Positions 1 through 8,504 of a stretch of 33,416 nucleotides of DNA are shown piece after piece (the first letter of the stretch is position 1; every line of letters starts with the position of its first letter). Both the position numbers and the translations under genes were made by a program. Below the pieces are notes generated by a model that was not told the origin of the DNA, did not search any database, and saw only the letters and a list, made by a program, of their open reading frames with translations. The DNA is taken from assembly GCA_021824365.1 (NCBI GenBank), contig JAKAKY010000005.1, positions 1 to 33,416 on the forward strand, in the 5' to 3' direction. Source of the stretch: Bacteroidota bacterium (GTDB lineage: Bacteria > Bacteroidota > Bacteroidia > Chitinophagales > Chitinophagaceae).

Positions 1-610
1 TGCACCCGGCGGCGGTAATCCTGCCGATGAAATTGTACCCTATTTATCTGACCCTCATGCCCCGGTAATGATGACAAGGGCGGATGGCATTCCGGAAAAA
101 TACAGACATCCCATAGTATATTTTAAGCCGGCTTATGGATTGGTGTTGTTGTGTGAAGTGATATTAGGCCATGAAAGATTTGATGCTGCATTCAAACATT
201 ATATTCAGCAATGGGCATTTAAACATCCGGCACCATTCGATTTTTTTAATACCATGAATAATCTGGGTGGAGAAGACTTATCGTGGTTTTGGAAAGAATG
301 GTTTTTTGAGAATCAGCCACTCGACCAATCCATTGAAAATGTAATATATACCCATCAAAATCCCGCCAATGGCATTGATATTACTTTGGTAAACTTACAA
401 CCTATGGTAATGCCCATACCATTAGAAGTGGAATATGCCAATGGCGAAAAATTACAAATGCAATTACCTGTTGAAACCTGGTTGCAGGGTAATATTCGGA
501 AAGTACATATTGCTACCGTTGGCAAAGTAAAAAGTGTTAAGATTGACCCCAAACAATTATTGCCCGATGCAAACAGGAACAACAATGTATTTACAATGCC
601 TGCGTTGTAA
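1..610 (+). CDS. M1-family aminopeptidase, C-terminal fragment
   Basis: The open frame enters from the left edge (first full codon at base 2) and stops at 608-610, so about 202 C-terminal residues are visible. The Met at 68 is internal: the frame stays open to the edge. The segment has the helical pattern and the WFWKEWFF motif (around bases 285-310) that I associate with the C-terminal part of gluzincin M1 peptidases, followed by a beta-rich end (VNLQPMVMPIPLEVEY) like that of secreted Bacteroidota M1 proteins. The zinc site HExxH lies upstream of the window and cannot be checked. No hydrophobic anchor or sorting domain is seen at the C terminus. The gene is followed by an 86-base gap before the sigma factor and is probably unrelated to the polysaccharide locus. 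Alternatives within the M1 clan cannot be excluded. Confidence 0.75.
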   Translation, partial: APGGGNPADEIVPYLSDPHAPVMMTRADGIPEKYRHPIVYFKPAYGLVLLCEVILGHERFDAAFKHYIQQWAFKHPAPFDFFNTMNNLGGEDLSWFWKEWFFENQPLDQSIENVIYTHQNPANGIDITLVNLQPMVMPIPLEVEYANGEKLQMQLPVETWLQGNIRKVHIATVGKVKSVKIDPKQLLPDANRNNNVFTMPAL

Positions 611-696
611 TTGATAAAGGCAGAATAAAAAAATTTAACCGGAGCCAAAGGAATACATAAAAAATAGTAGCAGTAATTCTAACTGAATGAATAACT

Positions 697-1302
697 TTGG
701 TTGTAAATCTGCTGAAATTGGCTGCTCAAAATCACATATTCAATTGTAATATTGCTGAATTGCAGTATCAGATTGCATCTTATGAAGATGAAACTGCTTA
801 TAAAAAGTTGTTTTATTGTGTATTTCCCTCCCTTCAAAATCATGCCTTTGCTATTCTTCAATCCCGGCAATTAGCCGAAGAAGTAGTTTCTGATGTGTTA
901 ATTGAAGTTTGGAAGCGAAGAGCCACCCTGATGGAAATTGAAAATTTGCGGCTTTACCTGTTTGTGAGTGTTAGGAATGGCGCCATAAAAAAATTACAGC
1001 AGGAAAAAAAATCAACCCGTCAACAACCCATCTATGAGTTAAAAGTAGAATTGATTTCGGAATATATTCAGCCGGATGCAATAGTGCAACTATCTGAAAC
1101 TACCCAGCAAATAAAAGAGGCTGTGCAACAATTGCCGCCACAATGTAAATTGATTTATAAATTGGCGAAAGAAGATCAGCTAAAGTATCGCGATATTGCT
1201 GCTTTATTGCAAATCAGCGTAAAAACAATTGACCATCAGTTGGCCATTGCATTAAAAAAACTGGCTGAGAAACTATCCCTTCCCCGTAAACAAAAAAAAT
1301 AA
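697..1302 (+). CDS. ECF RNA polymerase sigma factor of a sigma/FecR pair
   Basis: About 200 residues, the usual size for the Bacteroidota ECF sigma-70 family linked to FecR and SusC genes. The region-2 helices are around residues 25-95 (YKKLFYCVF, LAEEVVSDVLIEVWKRR), then a charged linker, then a region-4 helix-turn-helix around 140-195 (IKEAVQQLPPQCKLIYKLAKE, LKYRDIAALLQISVKTIDHQ in two parts). It should direct RNA polymerase to the susC operon once FecR releases it. The start is uncertain: no in-frame ATG precedes the conserved part. TTG at 697 is the first possible start, but a TAnnTTTG-like box (TAACTTTG, 692-699) overlaps it; TTG at 718 or 760 would also leave a complete sigma region 2. 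A terminator-like hairpin follows directly, before fecR. Confidence 0.88.
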   Translation: MVVNLLKLAAQNHIFNCNIAELQYQIASYEDETAYKKLFYCVFPSLQNHAFAILQSRQLAEEVVSDVLIEVWKRRATLMEIENLRLYLFVSVRNGAIKKLQQEKKSTRQQPIYELKVELISEYIQPDAIVQLSETTQQIKEAVQQLPPQCKLIYKLAKEDQLKYRDIAALLQISVKTIDHQLAIALKKLAEKLSLPRKQKK

Positions 1303-1305
1303 TGC

Positions 1306-1332
1306 ATCCCCTTTAGGGGATTTTCTTTTTTA
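1306..1332 (+). terminator. Terminator-like hairpin between sigma gene and fecR
   Basis: ATCCCC at 1306-1311 pairs perfectly with GGGGAT at 1316-1321 around a TTTA loop, followed by TTTTCTTTTTT. It has the form of an intrinsic terminator but lies inside the sigma-fecR pair, 24 bases before the fecR start, so it may act as an attenuator lowering fecR expression relative to the sigma gene. Confidence 0.65.
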
Positions 1333-1355
1333 CCCACTCTTATTGAAATAGTACT

Positions 1356-2492
1356 ATGGAGAAAAATGACCGAATATGGCAATTATTGGCACGTAAACTT
1401 GCCAAAGAAGCAACTGATGCTGAATTGGATGAACTGGCTGCGCTATTGAAGCAACAGGAAGGTGATGCGGAAATTGCTGCTATTCTGGAAAAAAACTGGC
1501 AAACTTTTCCTGAAGTAGACATGGAATTTTTAGATGCTACTTATTTATTGCACTTACAACGTATGCAGGAACAGGGCATTGTAATGGGTGCAGCACATCA
1601 CAACGATACCCTGAATGCGCCGGCTGATCATATTCATCCTAAGAAAAGTACTTTCAAAAAATACCTCATCGCAGGTATGTTGCCATTCATTATCATCCTT
1701 CTTGCAGCAGGTTGGTGGCAGTTTTCAAAAAAAGAACAACAAACCATTGTGCTACCTGTCACCCAATCAGTAGAAATACCCAACGAAATTGTTACTAAAA
1801 ATGCCTCAAAAACAAAAATTATATTACCCGATGGCTCTACTGTTTGGCTCAATGCCGATAGTAAATTATGGTATTACAAAAGTTTTGGCAATGTACAACG
1901 CGAAGTGTATTTAACCGGCGAAGCTTTTTTTGATGTAACCAAAAATCCGGCTAAACCTTTCATTATTCATACCAAATTAACTGATGTGAGGGTATTGGGT
2001 ACACAGTTCAATGTGCGCTCTTATCCTAATGATAAAACCGTAGAAACCAGTTTGATAAGAGGGTTGGTACAGGTTACCCTGCATAGCCGCCCCGATGAAA
2101 AATATTTTCTGAAACCCAATGAAAAATTAGTGGTTTTGAATGTGCCTGATTCAGTAAATACCCCGAAAAATATTCAGCCGGTTATAAAAAATTTAGATGA
2201 GAATATTGTTGCCATTAAAAACTTAACCCCATTACAGCAGGATGATTCATTGAAAATAGAAACGGCCTGGACCAAAAACCGCTTGTGCTTTACCGATGAA
2301 AGTTTTGATGAAGTGGCACACCAGTTAGAACGTTGGTACGATGTACAATTTGTATTTAAAAACGATAAATATAAAAATATACGCCTCAATGGTTCTTTTG
2401 TAAATGAAACTTTAACGCAGGCACTTGATGCATTAAAATTTTCAACCAATTTTCATTATGAAATAAAAGACAAAATGGTAACCATTTATTAA
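1356..2492 (+). CDS. FecR-family anti-sigma factor
   Basis: 378 residues, normal for the family. The N-terminal cytoplasmic part (about 1-100) is helical and acidic and should hold the sigma factor. A single membrane segment lies at about 103-122 (YLIAGMLPFIIILLAAGWW). The periplasmic FecR domain follows at about 145-245 (KIILPDGSTVWLNADSKL, YLTGEAFFDVTKN, VLGTQFNVRSY) and a DUF4974-type domain at about 310-376 (FTDESFDEVAHQLERWYDV, ending MVTIY). In the known Fec-type signalling chain the SusC partner's STN domain touches the periplasmic part of FecR when substrate is bound, and the sigma factor is set free. Position between the sigma gene and susC fits this exactly. The ATG at 1356 is the first in frame after the hairpin. 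Confidence 0.93.
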   Translation: MEKNDRIWQLLARKLAKEATDAELDELAALLKQQEGDAEIAAILEKNWQTFPEVDMEFLDATYLLHLQRMQEQGIVMGAAHHNDTLNAPADHIHPKKSTFKKYLIAGMLPFIIILLAAGWWQFSKKEQQTIVLPVTQSVEIPNEIVTKNASKTKIILPDGSTVWLNADSKLWYYKSFGNVQREVYLTGEAFFDVTKNPAKPFIIHTKLTDVRVLGTQFNVRSYPNDKTVETSLIRGLVQVTLHSRPDEKYFLKPNEKLVVLNVPDSVNTPKNIQPVIKNLDENIVAIKNLTPLQQDDSLKIETAWTKNRLCFTDESFDEVAHQLERWYDVQFVFKNDKYKNIRLNGSFVNETLTQALDALKFSTNFHYEIKDKMVTIY

Positions 2493-2563
2493 TTCAAACT
2501 TAAAAACGACTGCCTATGCCCATCTTCAACTCCGGTTAAAAGCAACACTATATTCAAAAAAAA

Positions 2564-2636
2564 GCGGGAAATGCTGCAACATTCCCCGCCGGAAAAACAC
2601 CAGAATGCTTGCTACGGATAGCAGGTTCTTAGCATT
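2564..2636 (+). ncRNA. Structured leader between fecR and susC
   Basis: Two hairpins lie in the 168-base gap before susC. The first pairs GCGGGAAATG (2564-2573) with CATTCCCCGC (2580-2589) with one mismatch and a six-base loop; no T run follows, so it is not a simple terminator. The second is nested: AATGCT (2604-2609) with AGCATT (2631-2636), enclosing TGCTA (2610-2614) with TAGCA (2619-2623) around CGGA. The structure ends 24 bases before the susC ATG. It may be a 5' leader that controls susC translation or stability. This is inference from base pairing only; the ECF promoter itself was not recognised. Confidence 0.45.
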
Positions 2637-2660
2637 ATTCACTTATTCAAACACTAATGT

Positions 2661-5600
2661 ATGAAAAAATCGATTGCTGTTGCAGGGAAGTTGCGTCTTC
2701 CCCTAAAGCCATTAATTTATATGAAACTAACACTACTATTAAGTATTTTTTGCATTTTCAATGCCACTGCCGGTACCCATGCGCAAACGGTTTCTGTAAA
2801 AATGAATAAAACAGAAATAGCCAGAGTATTGGGAAATATTGAGCAACAGGGCGGGTTTAGGTTTTTATTTAACAGCCGCCTTAAAGACCTGAAAGAAAAA
2901 GTAAACTTAGATGTTAACAATGCGGCTATTGAAACGGTACTGAACCAGTTATTTGCCGGCACTAGTTTAACCTATAAGATTTTAAGCAATAATTTAATTG
3001 CTATTCGTTCTGCAAATCCTGATGAGCAGGATATTAAAATAACAGGTAAAATAGCGAACGAAAAGGGGGAGCCGTTAAGTGGTGTAAGTATATCTATTCG
3101 GGGTACATCGAAAGGAACAGTTACTGATAATAATGGTAATTACTCTTTGAACGTTGCACCAAATGCCGTGTTAATTGTATCTTACATTGGATATACTACT
3201 CAGGAGATAAATGTAAATAATCAAAATGTCATTAATGTATCATTGGTGGCTTCTGAAAAGCAGTTAGATCAGGTGGTGGTGATAGGTTATGGTATACAGC
3301 GTAAACAAGATGTAACCGGTTCAATTGCTACCATTAAGGGTTCTGAAATATCAAAGCAGGCTTCCGTTAACCCCATCAGTGCATTACAAGGTAAAGTAGC
3401 CGGCGTGCAAATTACCAACTCTGGCGCACCGGGTAGTGCACCACAAATCAATATTAGAGGCTTGGGAACATATTGGTCAAATACCGGTCCATTATATGTA
3501 GTAGATGGTGTTTGGTTAAATGATGTGAATTTTTTAAACCCGGCAGATATTCAATCTGTCAGTATTTTAAAAGATGCCTCCAGCCAGGCAATTTATGGTA
3601 TTAGAGGTGCTAATGGTGTTGTAATTATTACTACTAAAAAAGGAACCGGTGCCAACAGAAAGCCGGTAGTAAATTATACAGGATATGTGGGTTATCAGAA
3701 AGCTACCAATCAGGTAAAAATGGCTGATGCTTATCAATATGCGGTTTTATTTAATGAATTGGGCAGAATGACCGGTGCTACCAACTTTTTAGATTCTTCC
3801 AAATTTGGCACTGGCACCAATTGGTTTAATCAGGTATTGCGCAATGCCATCATCACCAATCATCAGGTATCTGTTACCGGTGGTTCTGATAAAAACACGT
3901 ATAATTTTTCATTGGGTTATTTATCACAACAGGGAATTTTAAAAGCAAACGATTATACCCGCTATACTGCCAATTTAAGCAATGATATACAGGTGTCTAA
4001 AAACATTAAAGCAGGTTATACGGTAATTGGCAATTTCAATAATTCGCACAATGCGCCCGGTGGTATTTGGCATGCATTGTATGCCGCACCTCCGGTATTA
4101 CCCGTAAAATTTGCTGATGGTGTTACCTATGGCGATCCGGGTTATTATGGTTTGGGTTCTGCAGTAAGCAATCCGCAGGCAACATTAGATTACAATAATT
4201 CTTATAGCCGTGGATACAACTTTACCGGCAATGCTTATGTAGATATTCGTATTGCCAGCCATTTCGATTTCAAATCTACCGTGAGTGGCGTATATGGCAA
4301 TAATGAATCAAAGAATTATGTGCCTGTTTACAAAGCCACTTCTACCCAACAAAACTCAGTAAGTAGCCTGGGCGTGTCACGTGGTGAAAACAGATCATGG
4401 ATTGCTGAAAATACACTTACCTATACCAACACCTTTGCAACCAATCATCGGGTAACTATTTTGGCAGGTCAGCATGCAGAGTGGAATAATTATAATTTCA
4501 TTTCTGCTTCTGCACAAAATGTTCCAAATGTAAATTCAGGTAACTGGTTTTTAGGATTGGGTAATAATCCCTATGTAAATGATGTTGATAATAGCTACAA
4601 TCAACAATATCCGTTACAATCTACTATTTCCTCCTATTTTGGAAGAATTAATTATACATTCAAAAACAAATACATGTTGAATGCCACCATGCGGGCAGAT
4701 GGTTCTTCTAAATTTACCGGAAGTGAAAGATGGGGGTACTTCCCATCCGTAGGCGCTGCATGGGTAGTTTCTCAGGAAAACTTTATGCGCAATCAGCGTA
4801 TATTCAATTCATTGAAACTGAAAGCCAGTTGGGGTAAAGTAGGTAATGCAGGTGTACCCACATTTGTAAGTACCCAACAAACTGTTTCTGGCGGTGCCTA
4901 TAGTGTAATTTATGGCAATAGTGGCACCGTTTCTCAAGGTGTTAGTGTGGCATCCATTCCTCCACCACCATTAAAATGGGAAAAAAGTGTAGGAACAGAT
5001 ATTGGTGTAGAAGCTTCTGTTCTCAATAGCCGTTTAACCATTGAAGCTGATGTGTACAATAAAAAAACACAGGATATTATCATGAATGTGTATCTGCCCG
5101 GTTCTGCAGGATTAGCTAACCAGTTTATTACTACTAACGTTGGTGATGCACAAAACAGCGGTTTTGAATTATCCTTAAACTGGCATGATAATGTAAGTAA
5201 AGATTTCAGCTACTCCATCAGCGGTAATGTTTCATATAATCAGAATGAATTTTTAAGTAACAGTGCAGGCGGACAAAAAATTTATGATGGTGGTTCCGGT
5301 GCAACCGGCGGCCAGTTCACCACATTAACAACTGTAGGCCAGCCCATTGGTGTATTTTATGGTTATAAAGTGCTGGGTATTTTTCAAACAGCCGCCGATG
5401 TGGCTAATTACAAAGACAAATCCGGTAACTTATTCCAGCCCAATGCAAAACCCGGCGATTTTAAATATGCCAGCACTACCGGCGTAGGCCCAATATCTGC
5501 CAATGACAGAGTGGTATTAGGTAATCCTAATCCCAAATATATTTATGGTATTAGCACCAACTTTGTGTACAAACAATTTGATTTGTCGGTAGACTTTCAG

Positions 5601-6014
5601 GGTGTTGCAGGTGTAGATGTGTATAATGCTAATAAAGGTTTGCGTTATGGTGCAGAAAACTGGACACAGGATTTTTACAATAACCGCTGGCATGGTGCCA
5701 ACACCTCTAATAGTTATCCTTCTGTAAACATTGGTGGCGGAAATAATTACTGGCCCAATTCATGGTATGTAGAAAGTGGCAGCTATTTCAGAATAAGAAA
5801 TATGCAATTAGGCTATACATTGCCCAATACCCGTTTACAACACCTTGGTATTCAAACGCTACGTGTGTATGTAAATGCGCAAAATGCATTTAATTTCTTC
5901 AGCTACAAAGGTTTCTCTCCTGAAGTGGGTGGCAGTCCGGGTAATATTGGTATCGACAACAATACCTATCCGTTATCAGCTATTTACAACTTTGGTGTAA
6001 ATCTTTCTTTCTAA
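2661..6014 (+). CDS. SusC/RagA-type TonB-dependent outer-membrane transporter with STN domain
   Basis: 1117 residues. A Sec signal ends near AQ at 41-42; the ATG at 2721 (residue 21) could also start a normal signal peptide, but the long N-region is common in this family, so 2661 is kept. Next come an STN (secretin/TonB short N-terminal) domain at about 45-117, a carboxypeptidase-regulatory-like beta domain at about 126-197 (GVSISIRGTSKGTVTDNNG), a TonB-box-like stretch (LDQVVVIGYG, 202-211), the plug (VSILKDASSQAIYGIRGANG) and a beta-barrel ending in Phe (YNFGVNLSF). It should import glycan fragments across the outer membrane with the SusD partner 14 bases downstream. The STN domain, with the upstream sigma/FecR pair, predicts substrate-induced trans-envelope signalling. 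Confidence 0.97.
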   Translation: MKKSIAVAGKLRLPLKPLIYMKLTLLLSIFCIFNATAGTHAQTVSVKMNKTEIARVLGNIEQQGGFRFLFNSRLKDLKEKVNLDVNNAAIETVLNQLFAGTSLTYKILSNNLIAIRSANPDEQDIKITGKIANEKGEPLSGVSISIRGTSKGTVTDNNGNYSLNVAPNAVLIVSYIGYTTQEINVNNQNVINVSLVASEKQLDQVVVIGYGIQRKQDVTGSIATIKGSEISKQASVNPISALQGKVAGVQITNSGAPGSAPQINIRGLGTYWSNTGPLYVVDGVWLNDVNFLNPADIQSVSILKDASSQAIYGIRGANGVVIITTKKGTGANRKPVVNYTGYVGYQKATNQVKMADAYQYAVLFNELGRMTGATNFLDSSKFGTGTNWFNQVLRNAIITNHQVSVTGGSDKNTYNFSLGYLSQQGILKANDYTRYTANLSNDIQVSKNIKAGYTVIGNFNNSHNAPGGIWHALYAAPPVLPVKFADGVTYGDPGYYGLGSAVSNPQATLDYNNSYSRGYNFTGNAYVDIRIASHFDFKSTVSGVYGNNESKNYVPVYKATSTQQNSVSSLGVSRGENRSWIAENTLTYTNTFATNHRVTILAGQHAEWNNYNFISASAQNVPNVNSGNWFLGLGNNPYVNDVDNSYNQQYPLQSTISSYFGRINYTFKNKYMLNATMRADGSSKFTGSERWGYFPSVGAAWVVSQENFMRNQRIFNSLKLKASWGKVGNAGVPTFVSTQQTVSGGAYSVIYGNSGTVSQGVSVASIPPPPLKWEKSVGTDIGVEASVLNSRLTIEADVYNKKTQDIIMNVYLPGSAGLANQFITTNVGDAQNSGFELSLNWHDNVSKDFSYSISGNVSYNQNEFLSNSAGGQKIYDGGSGATGGQFTTLTTVGQPIGVFYGYKVLGIFQTAADVANYKDKSGNLFQPNAKPGDFKYASTTGVGPISANDRVVLGNPNPKYIYGISTNFVYKQFDLSVDFQGVAGVDVYNANKGLRYGAENWTQDFYNNRWHGANTSNSYPSVNIGGGNNYWPNSWYVESGSYFRIRNMQLGYTLPNTRLQHLGIQTLRVYVNAQNAFNFFSYKGFSPEVGGSPGNIGIDNNTYPLSAIYNFGVNLSF

Positions 6015-6028
6015 ACTCATTAAAGCAA

Positions 6029-7540
6029 ATGATTATGAAAAATATATTGAAAATAAAATGGGCCAACCGGGTGATAAAGCCGGCAATTCTTAGTTTGTTG
6101 ATGGCAGTTATTGTAACCGGTTGCTCAAAAAGCTTTTTAGATGTTCCCGTTCAGGGGCAACAACCGGCTGCACAAATTTGGAAAACAAGCACTGATGCCG
6201 CCAATGCCGTAAATGCTATTTATGCTAATTTACGCAGTTGGAATAATGTAGCTTTTGCGCCGATTTGTGTTGAAAGTGTTGGATCTGACGATGCTGCAAA
6301 GGGTAGTGTACCCAGCGATGCTACTTTTATTAACGCTTATGATAATTTTACCGTTACAGCTACCGATGGCCAGTTGGATGGTTTTTGGACTGGTCAATAC
6401 CAAAACATCAACTTGTGTAATCAGGTATTAGATAATGTGCCCAATATTAATATGGATGCCACTTTAAAAGCACGTTACCTGGCAGAAGCTAAATTTGTAA
6501 GAGCATACTCTTATTTTAGATTAGTACGTGCATTTGGTAATATTCCACTTGTTTTGCATGTTCCATCTAAACCATCTGAACTAAATCCCGTGCAAAGTAA
6601 GTCTGCTGATATATATTCAGCTATTGAAAAGGATTTAACCGATGCTACCGGCGTTTTACCCGCCACCTATGGCCCTGCCGGTATTGGCCGTGCTACCAAA
6701 GGTGCAGCATTAGCATTGCATGCAAAAGTGGCCATGTATCAAAAAAAATGGAGCGATGTAAAAACTTATACAGATCAGATCATTTCATCCGGTACCTATT
6801 CTCTTTTTCCCAGTCCCTATCAGTTGTTTAGAATTCCAAATGAAAACAATGTAGAATCCATTTTTGAAATTCAATGCAATTTTGTGGCAGGAAATGGCGG
6901 CTTATCAAACAGTCAATATTCACAAGTACAAGGAAACAGAGATGCCAATGCAGGATGGGGCTTTAATGTGCCCACCCAAAATTTGGTGAATGAATTTGAA
7001 CCCGGTGATCCGCGTTTAAATGCAAGCATCATGTTTGCCGGTACCACCACACCTGATGGTGACGTAGTGCCATTGCCGCAGGCAGGTGCACCTTCCATGT
7101 ATAACATGAAATCTTATGTGCCTTTTGCTTTGGCATTGGTTGATAATCAGGGTGCCGATCAAAATGTCCGTGTAATTCGTTATGCTGAAGTGTTGTTGAT
7201 GAACGCAGAAGCCAATAATGAATCAGGCAATACGGCTGCAGCATTGGCCTCATTAGAAAAAGTAAGGGCAAGGGCAAGGGCACAAAGCGCTAATCCGGCG
7301 GTTGATTTACCACCTGTAGTAACTACCGATCAGGCTACACTGCGCAATGCCATTTGGCACGAAAGAAGGGTTGAGCTGGCCATGGAATTTGACCGTTATT
7401 TTGATGTAATTCGTCAGGGTCGTGCTGCTACTGTGTTTGGCCCATTGGGTTGGACAGCCGGTAAAAATGAAGTATGGCCCATTCCTCAAAATCAAATTGA
7501 TATTAGTGGTGGGGTATTGGTTCAAAACCCCGGATACTAA
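6029..7540 (+). CDS. SusD/RagB-type glycan-binding outer-membrane lipoprotein
   Basis: 503 residues with a lipoprotein signal ending VTGC (Cys32; Cys30 if the ATG at 6035 is used). The mature protein begins SKSFLDVPV, typical of SusD proteins, continues with the helical TPR-like core (YLAEAKFVRAYSYFRLVRAFG around residues 145-165 is the family's hallmark, seen here nearly complete), and ends with the usual IRQGR...PIPQNQIDIS...LVQNPGY. SusD proteins form the lid on the SusC barrel and bind the oligosaccharide. The gene follows susC by 14 bases and is in the same operon. Substrate cannot be read from the sequence; the neighbouring GH144 genes suggest beta-1,2-glucan. Confidence 0.97.
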   Translation: MIMKNILKIKWANRVIKPAILSLLMAVIVTGCSKSFLDVPVQGQQPAAQIWKTSTDAANAVNAIYANLRSWNNVAFAPICVESVGSDDAAKGSVPSDATFINAYDNFTVTATDGQLDGFWTGQYQNINLCNQVLDNVPNINMDATLKARYLAEAKFVRAYSYFRLVRAFGNIPLVLHVPSKPSELNPVQSKSADIYSAIEKDLTDATGVLPATYGPAGIGRATKGAALALHAKVAMYQKKWSDVKTYTDQIISSGTYSLFPSPYQLFRIPNENNVESIFEIQCNFVAGNGGLSNSQYSQVQGNRDANAGWGFNVPTQNLVNEFEPGDPRLNASIMFAGTTTPDGDVVPLPQAGAPSMYNMKSYVPFALALVDNQGADQNVRVIRYAEVLLMNAEANNESGNTAAALASLEKVRARARAQSANPAVDLPPVVTTDQATLRNAIWHERRVELAMEFDRYFDVIRQGRAATVFGPLGWTAGKNEVWPIPQNQIDISGGVLVQNPGY

Positions 7541-7566
7541 TTTATTCATTCATTAAACCTGTTATT

Positions 7567-8427
7567 ATGAAACGTAATAAAAAATATAACATTTCAACAT
7601 ATATGGCTGTATTGCTTTTATTGGCTTTGGGATTTACTTCCTGCCAGAAATCCTTCGATCCGGCCAGTTATGCACCTGCCCAAACATTTGGTGGATATGC
7701 AGCATCCAGAGAAATTGCAGCTTCCAATCTGGTGGGTTACTGGGGTTTTGAAAATACACTGACTGACAGTGTTTCCAACACCAATGGTAATGGTGTAGGT
7801 ACTTCATTTACCACAGGAATTAAAGGCAATGCCTTACAAGGCGCCAATAATGGTTATTTTATTACCACACCCAGCAGTGCTGTTGTAGGATTGAAAAGTT
7901 TTACTATTTCATTTTGGGTAAATTCTCCACAAAATACAAATGGTACTTTTGGTTTGGTTTGCTTATCAAATACCAAGGATTTTTGGGGAAATATTGATAT
8001 CTTCTTCGAAAATGGCAGCACACCTGCCAATGCCAATTTAAAAGCACACATTGAAAATTGGGTTACCCCAACAACCAATAATGATCAATGGCTGGGAAGT
8101 TTTGCCGCAGGCAATATCTGGAATAAATGGTCGCATATTGTATTAACGTATGATGCAACCACTTCTACCTTTGTTACGTACCTGAATGGCAGTGCCATTA
8201 ATACAAAAGTAAAAGCGGGAAACGGGCCATTAACTTTTCAAAATGCCTCTGCTTTAATTTTTGGCACTATGCAATTTAATACAACCCCATCTTTAGGTAC
8301 GGCTGGTGGCCCCCAGGGTTGGGCCAGTTATATGCCGGGGGCAATGGATGAAGTGCGTATTTATAATAAAGCCATTGTATCAGCAGATGTAAAAGCTTTA
8401 TATCAGTTGCAGAATTTAGGTAAATAA
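7567..8427 (+). CDS. LamG/concanavalin A-like lectin-fold lipoprotein
   Basis: 286 residues. The signal peptide ends with a lipobox LGFTSC (Cys26). From about residue 54 the protein is one LamG/Laminin_G_3-type jelly-roll: LVGYWGFENTLTDSVSNTNG at the start, SFTISFWVNS in the middle, KWSHIVLTYDATTSTFVTYLNG, and the closing MDEVRIYNKAI near the C terminus. No catalytic residues of a glycosidase family are recognised, so a binding role is more likely than hydrolysis. Its place just after susD is the place of SusE/F-like surface glycan-binding proteins, and it could present the same glucan to the SusC/D complex. It lies 26 bases after susD and is followed by a strong terminator-like hairpin. Confidence 0.85.
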   Translation: MKRNKKYNISTYMAVLLLLALGFTSCQKSFDPASYAPAQTFGGYAASREIAASNLVGYWGFENTLTDSVSNTNGNGVGTSFTTGIKGNALQGANNGYFITTPSSAVVGLKSFTISFWVNSPQNTNGTFGLVCLSNTKDFWGNIDIFFENGSTPANANLKAHIENWVTPTTNNDQWLGSFAAGNIWNKWSHIVLTYDATTSTFVTYLNGSAINTKVKAGNGPLTFQNASALIFGTMQFNTTPSLGTAGGPQGWASYMPGAMDEVRIYNKAIVSADVKALYQLQNLGK

Positions 8428-8450
8428 TTCTTTCATTTTTGTAAAATCAG

Positions 8451-8495
8451 AAGTGCATCCTGTATTCATCTTGCCAGCTGCAGGATGCACTTTTT
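8451..8495 (+). terminator. Terminator-like hairpin between the LamG and GH144 genes
   Basis: A perfect 12-base stem, AAGTGCATCCTG (8451-8462) with CAGGATGCACTT (8481-8492), with an 18-base loop and a T run to 8495. It is a good intrinsic terminator. The next ATG is only 9 bases after it and no promoter fits in that space, so the enzyme genes downstream probably depend on read-through. It likely sets high expression of susC/D/LamG and lower expression of the hydrolases. Confidence 0.75.
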
Positions 8496-8504
8496 ACTGT
8501 AAAT

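Noticed and set aside
687-749. 20-codon reading frame with ATG just before the sigma gene
   Set aside because: It ends inside the sigma gene in another frame and has no sign of selection; the ATG is close to a promoter-like box and is probably chance.
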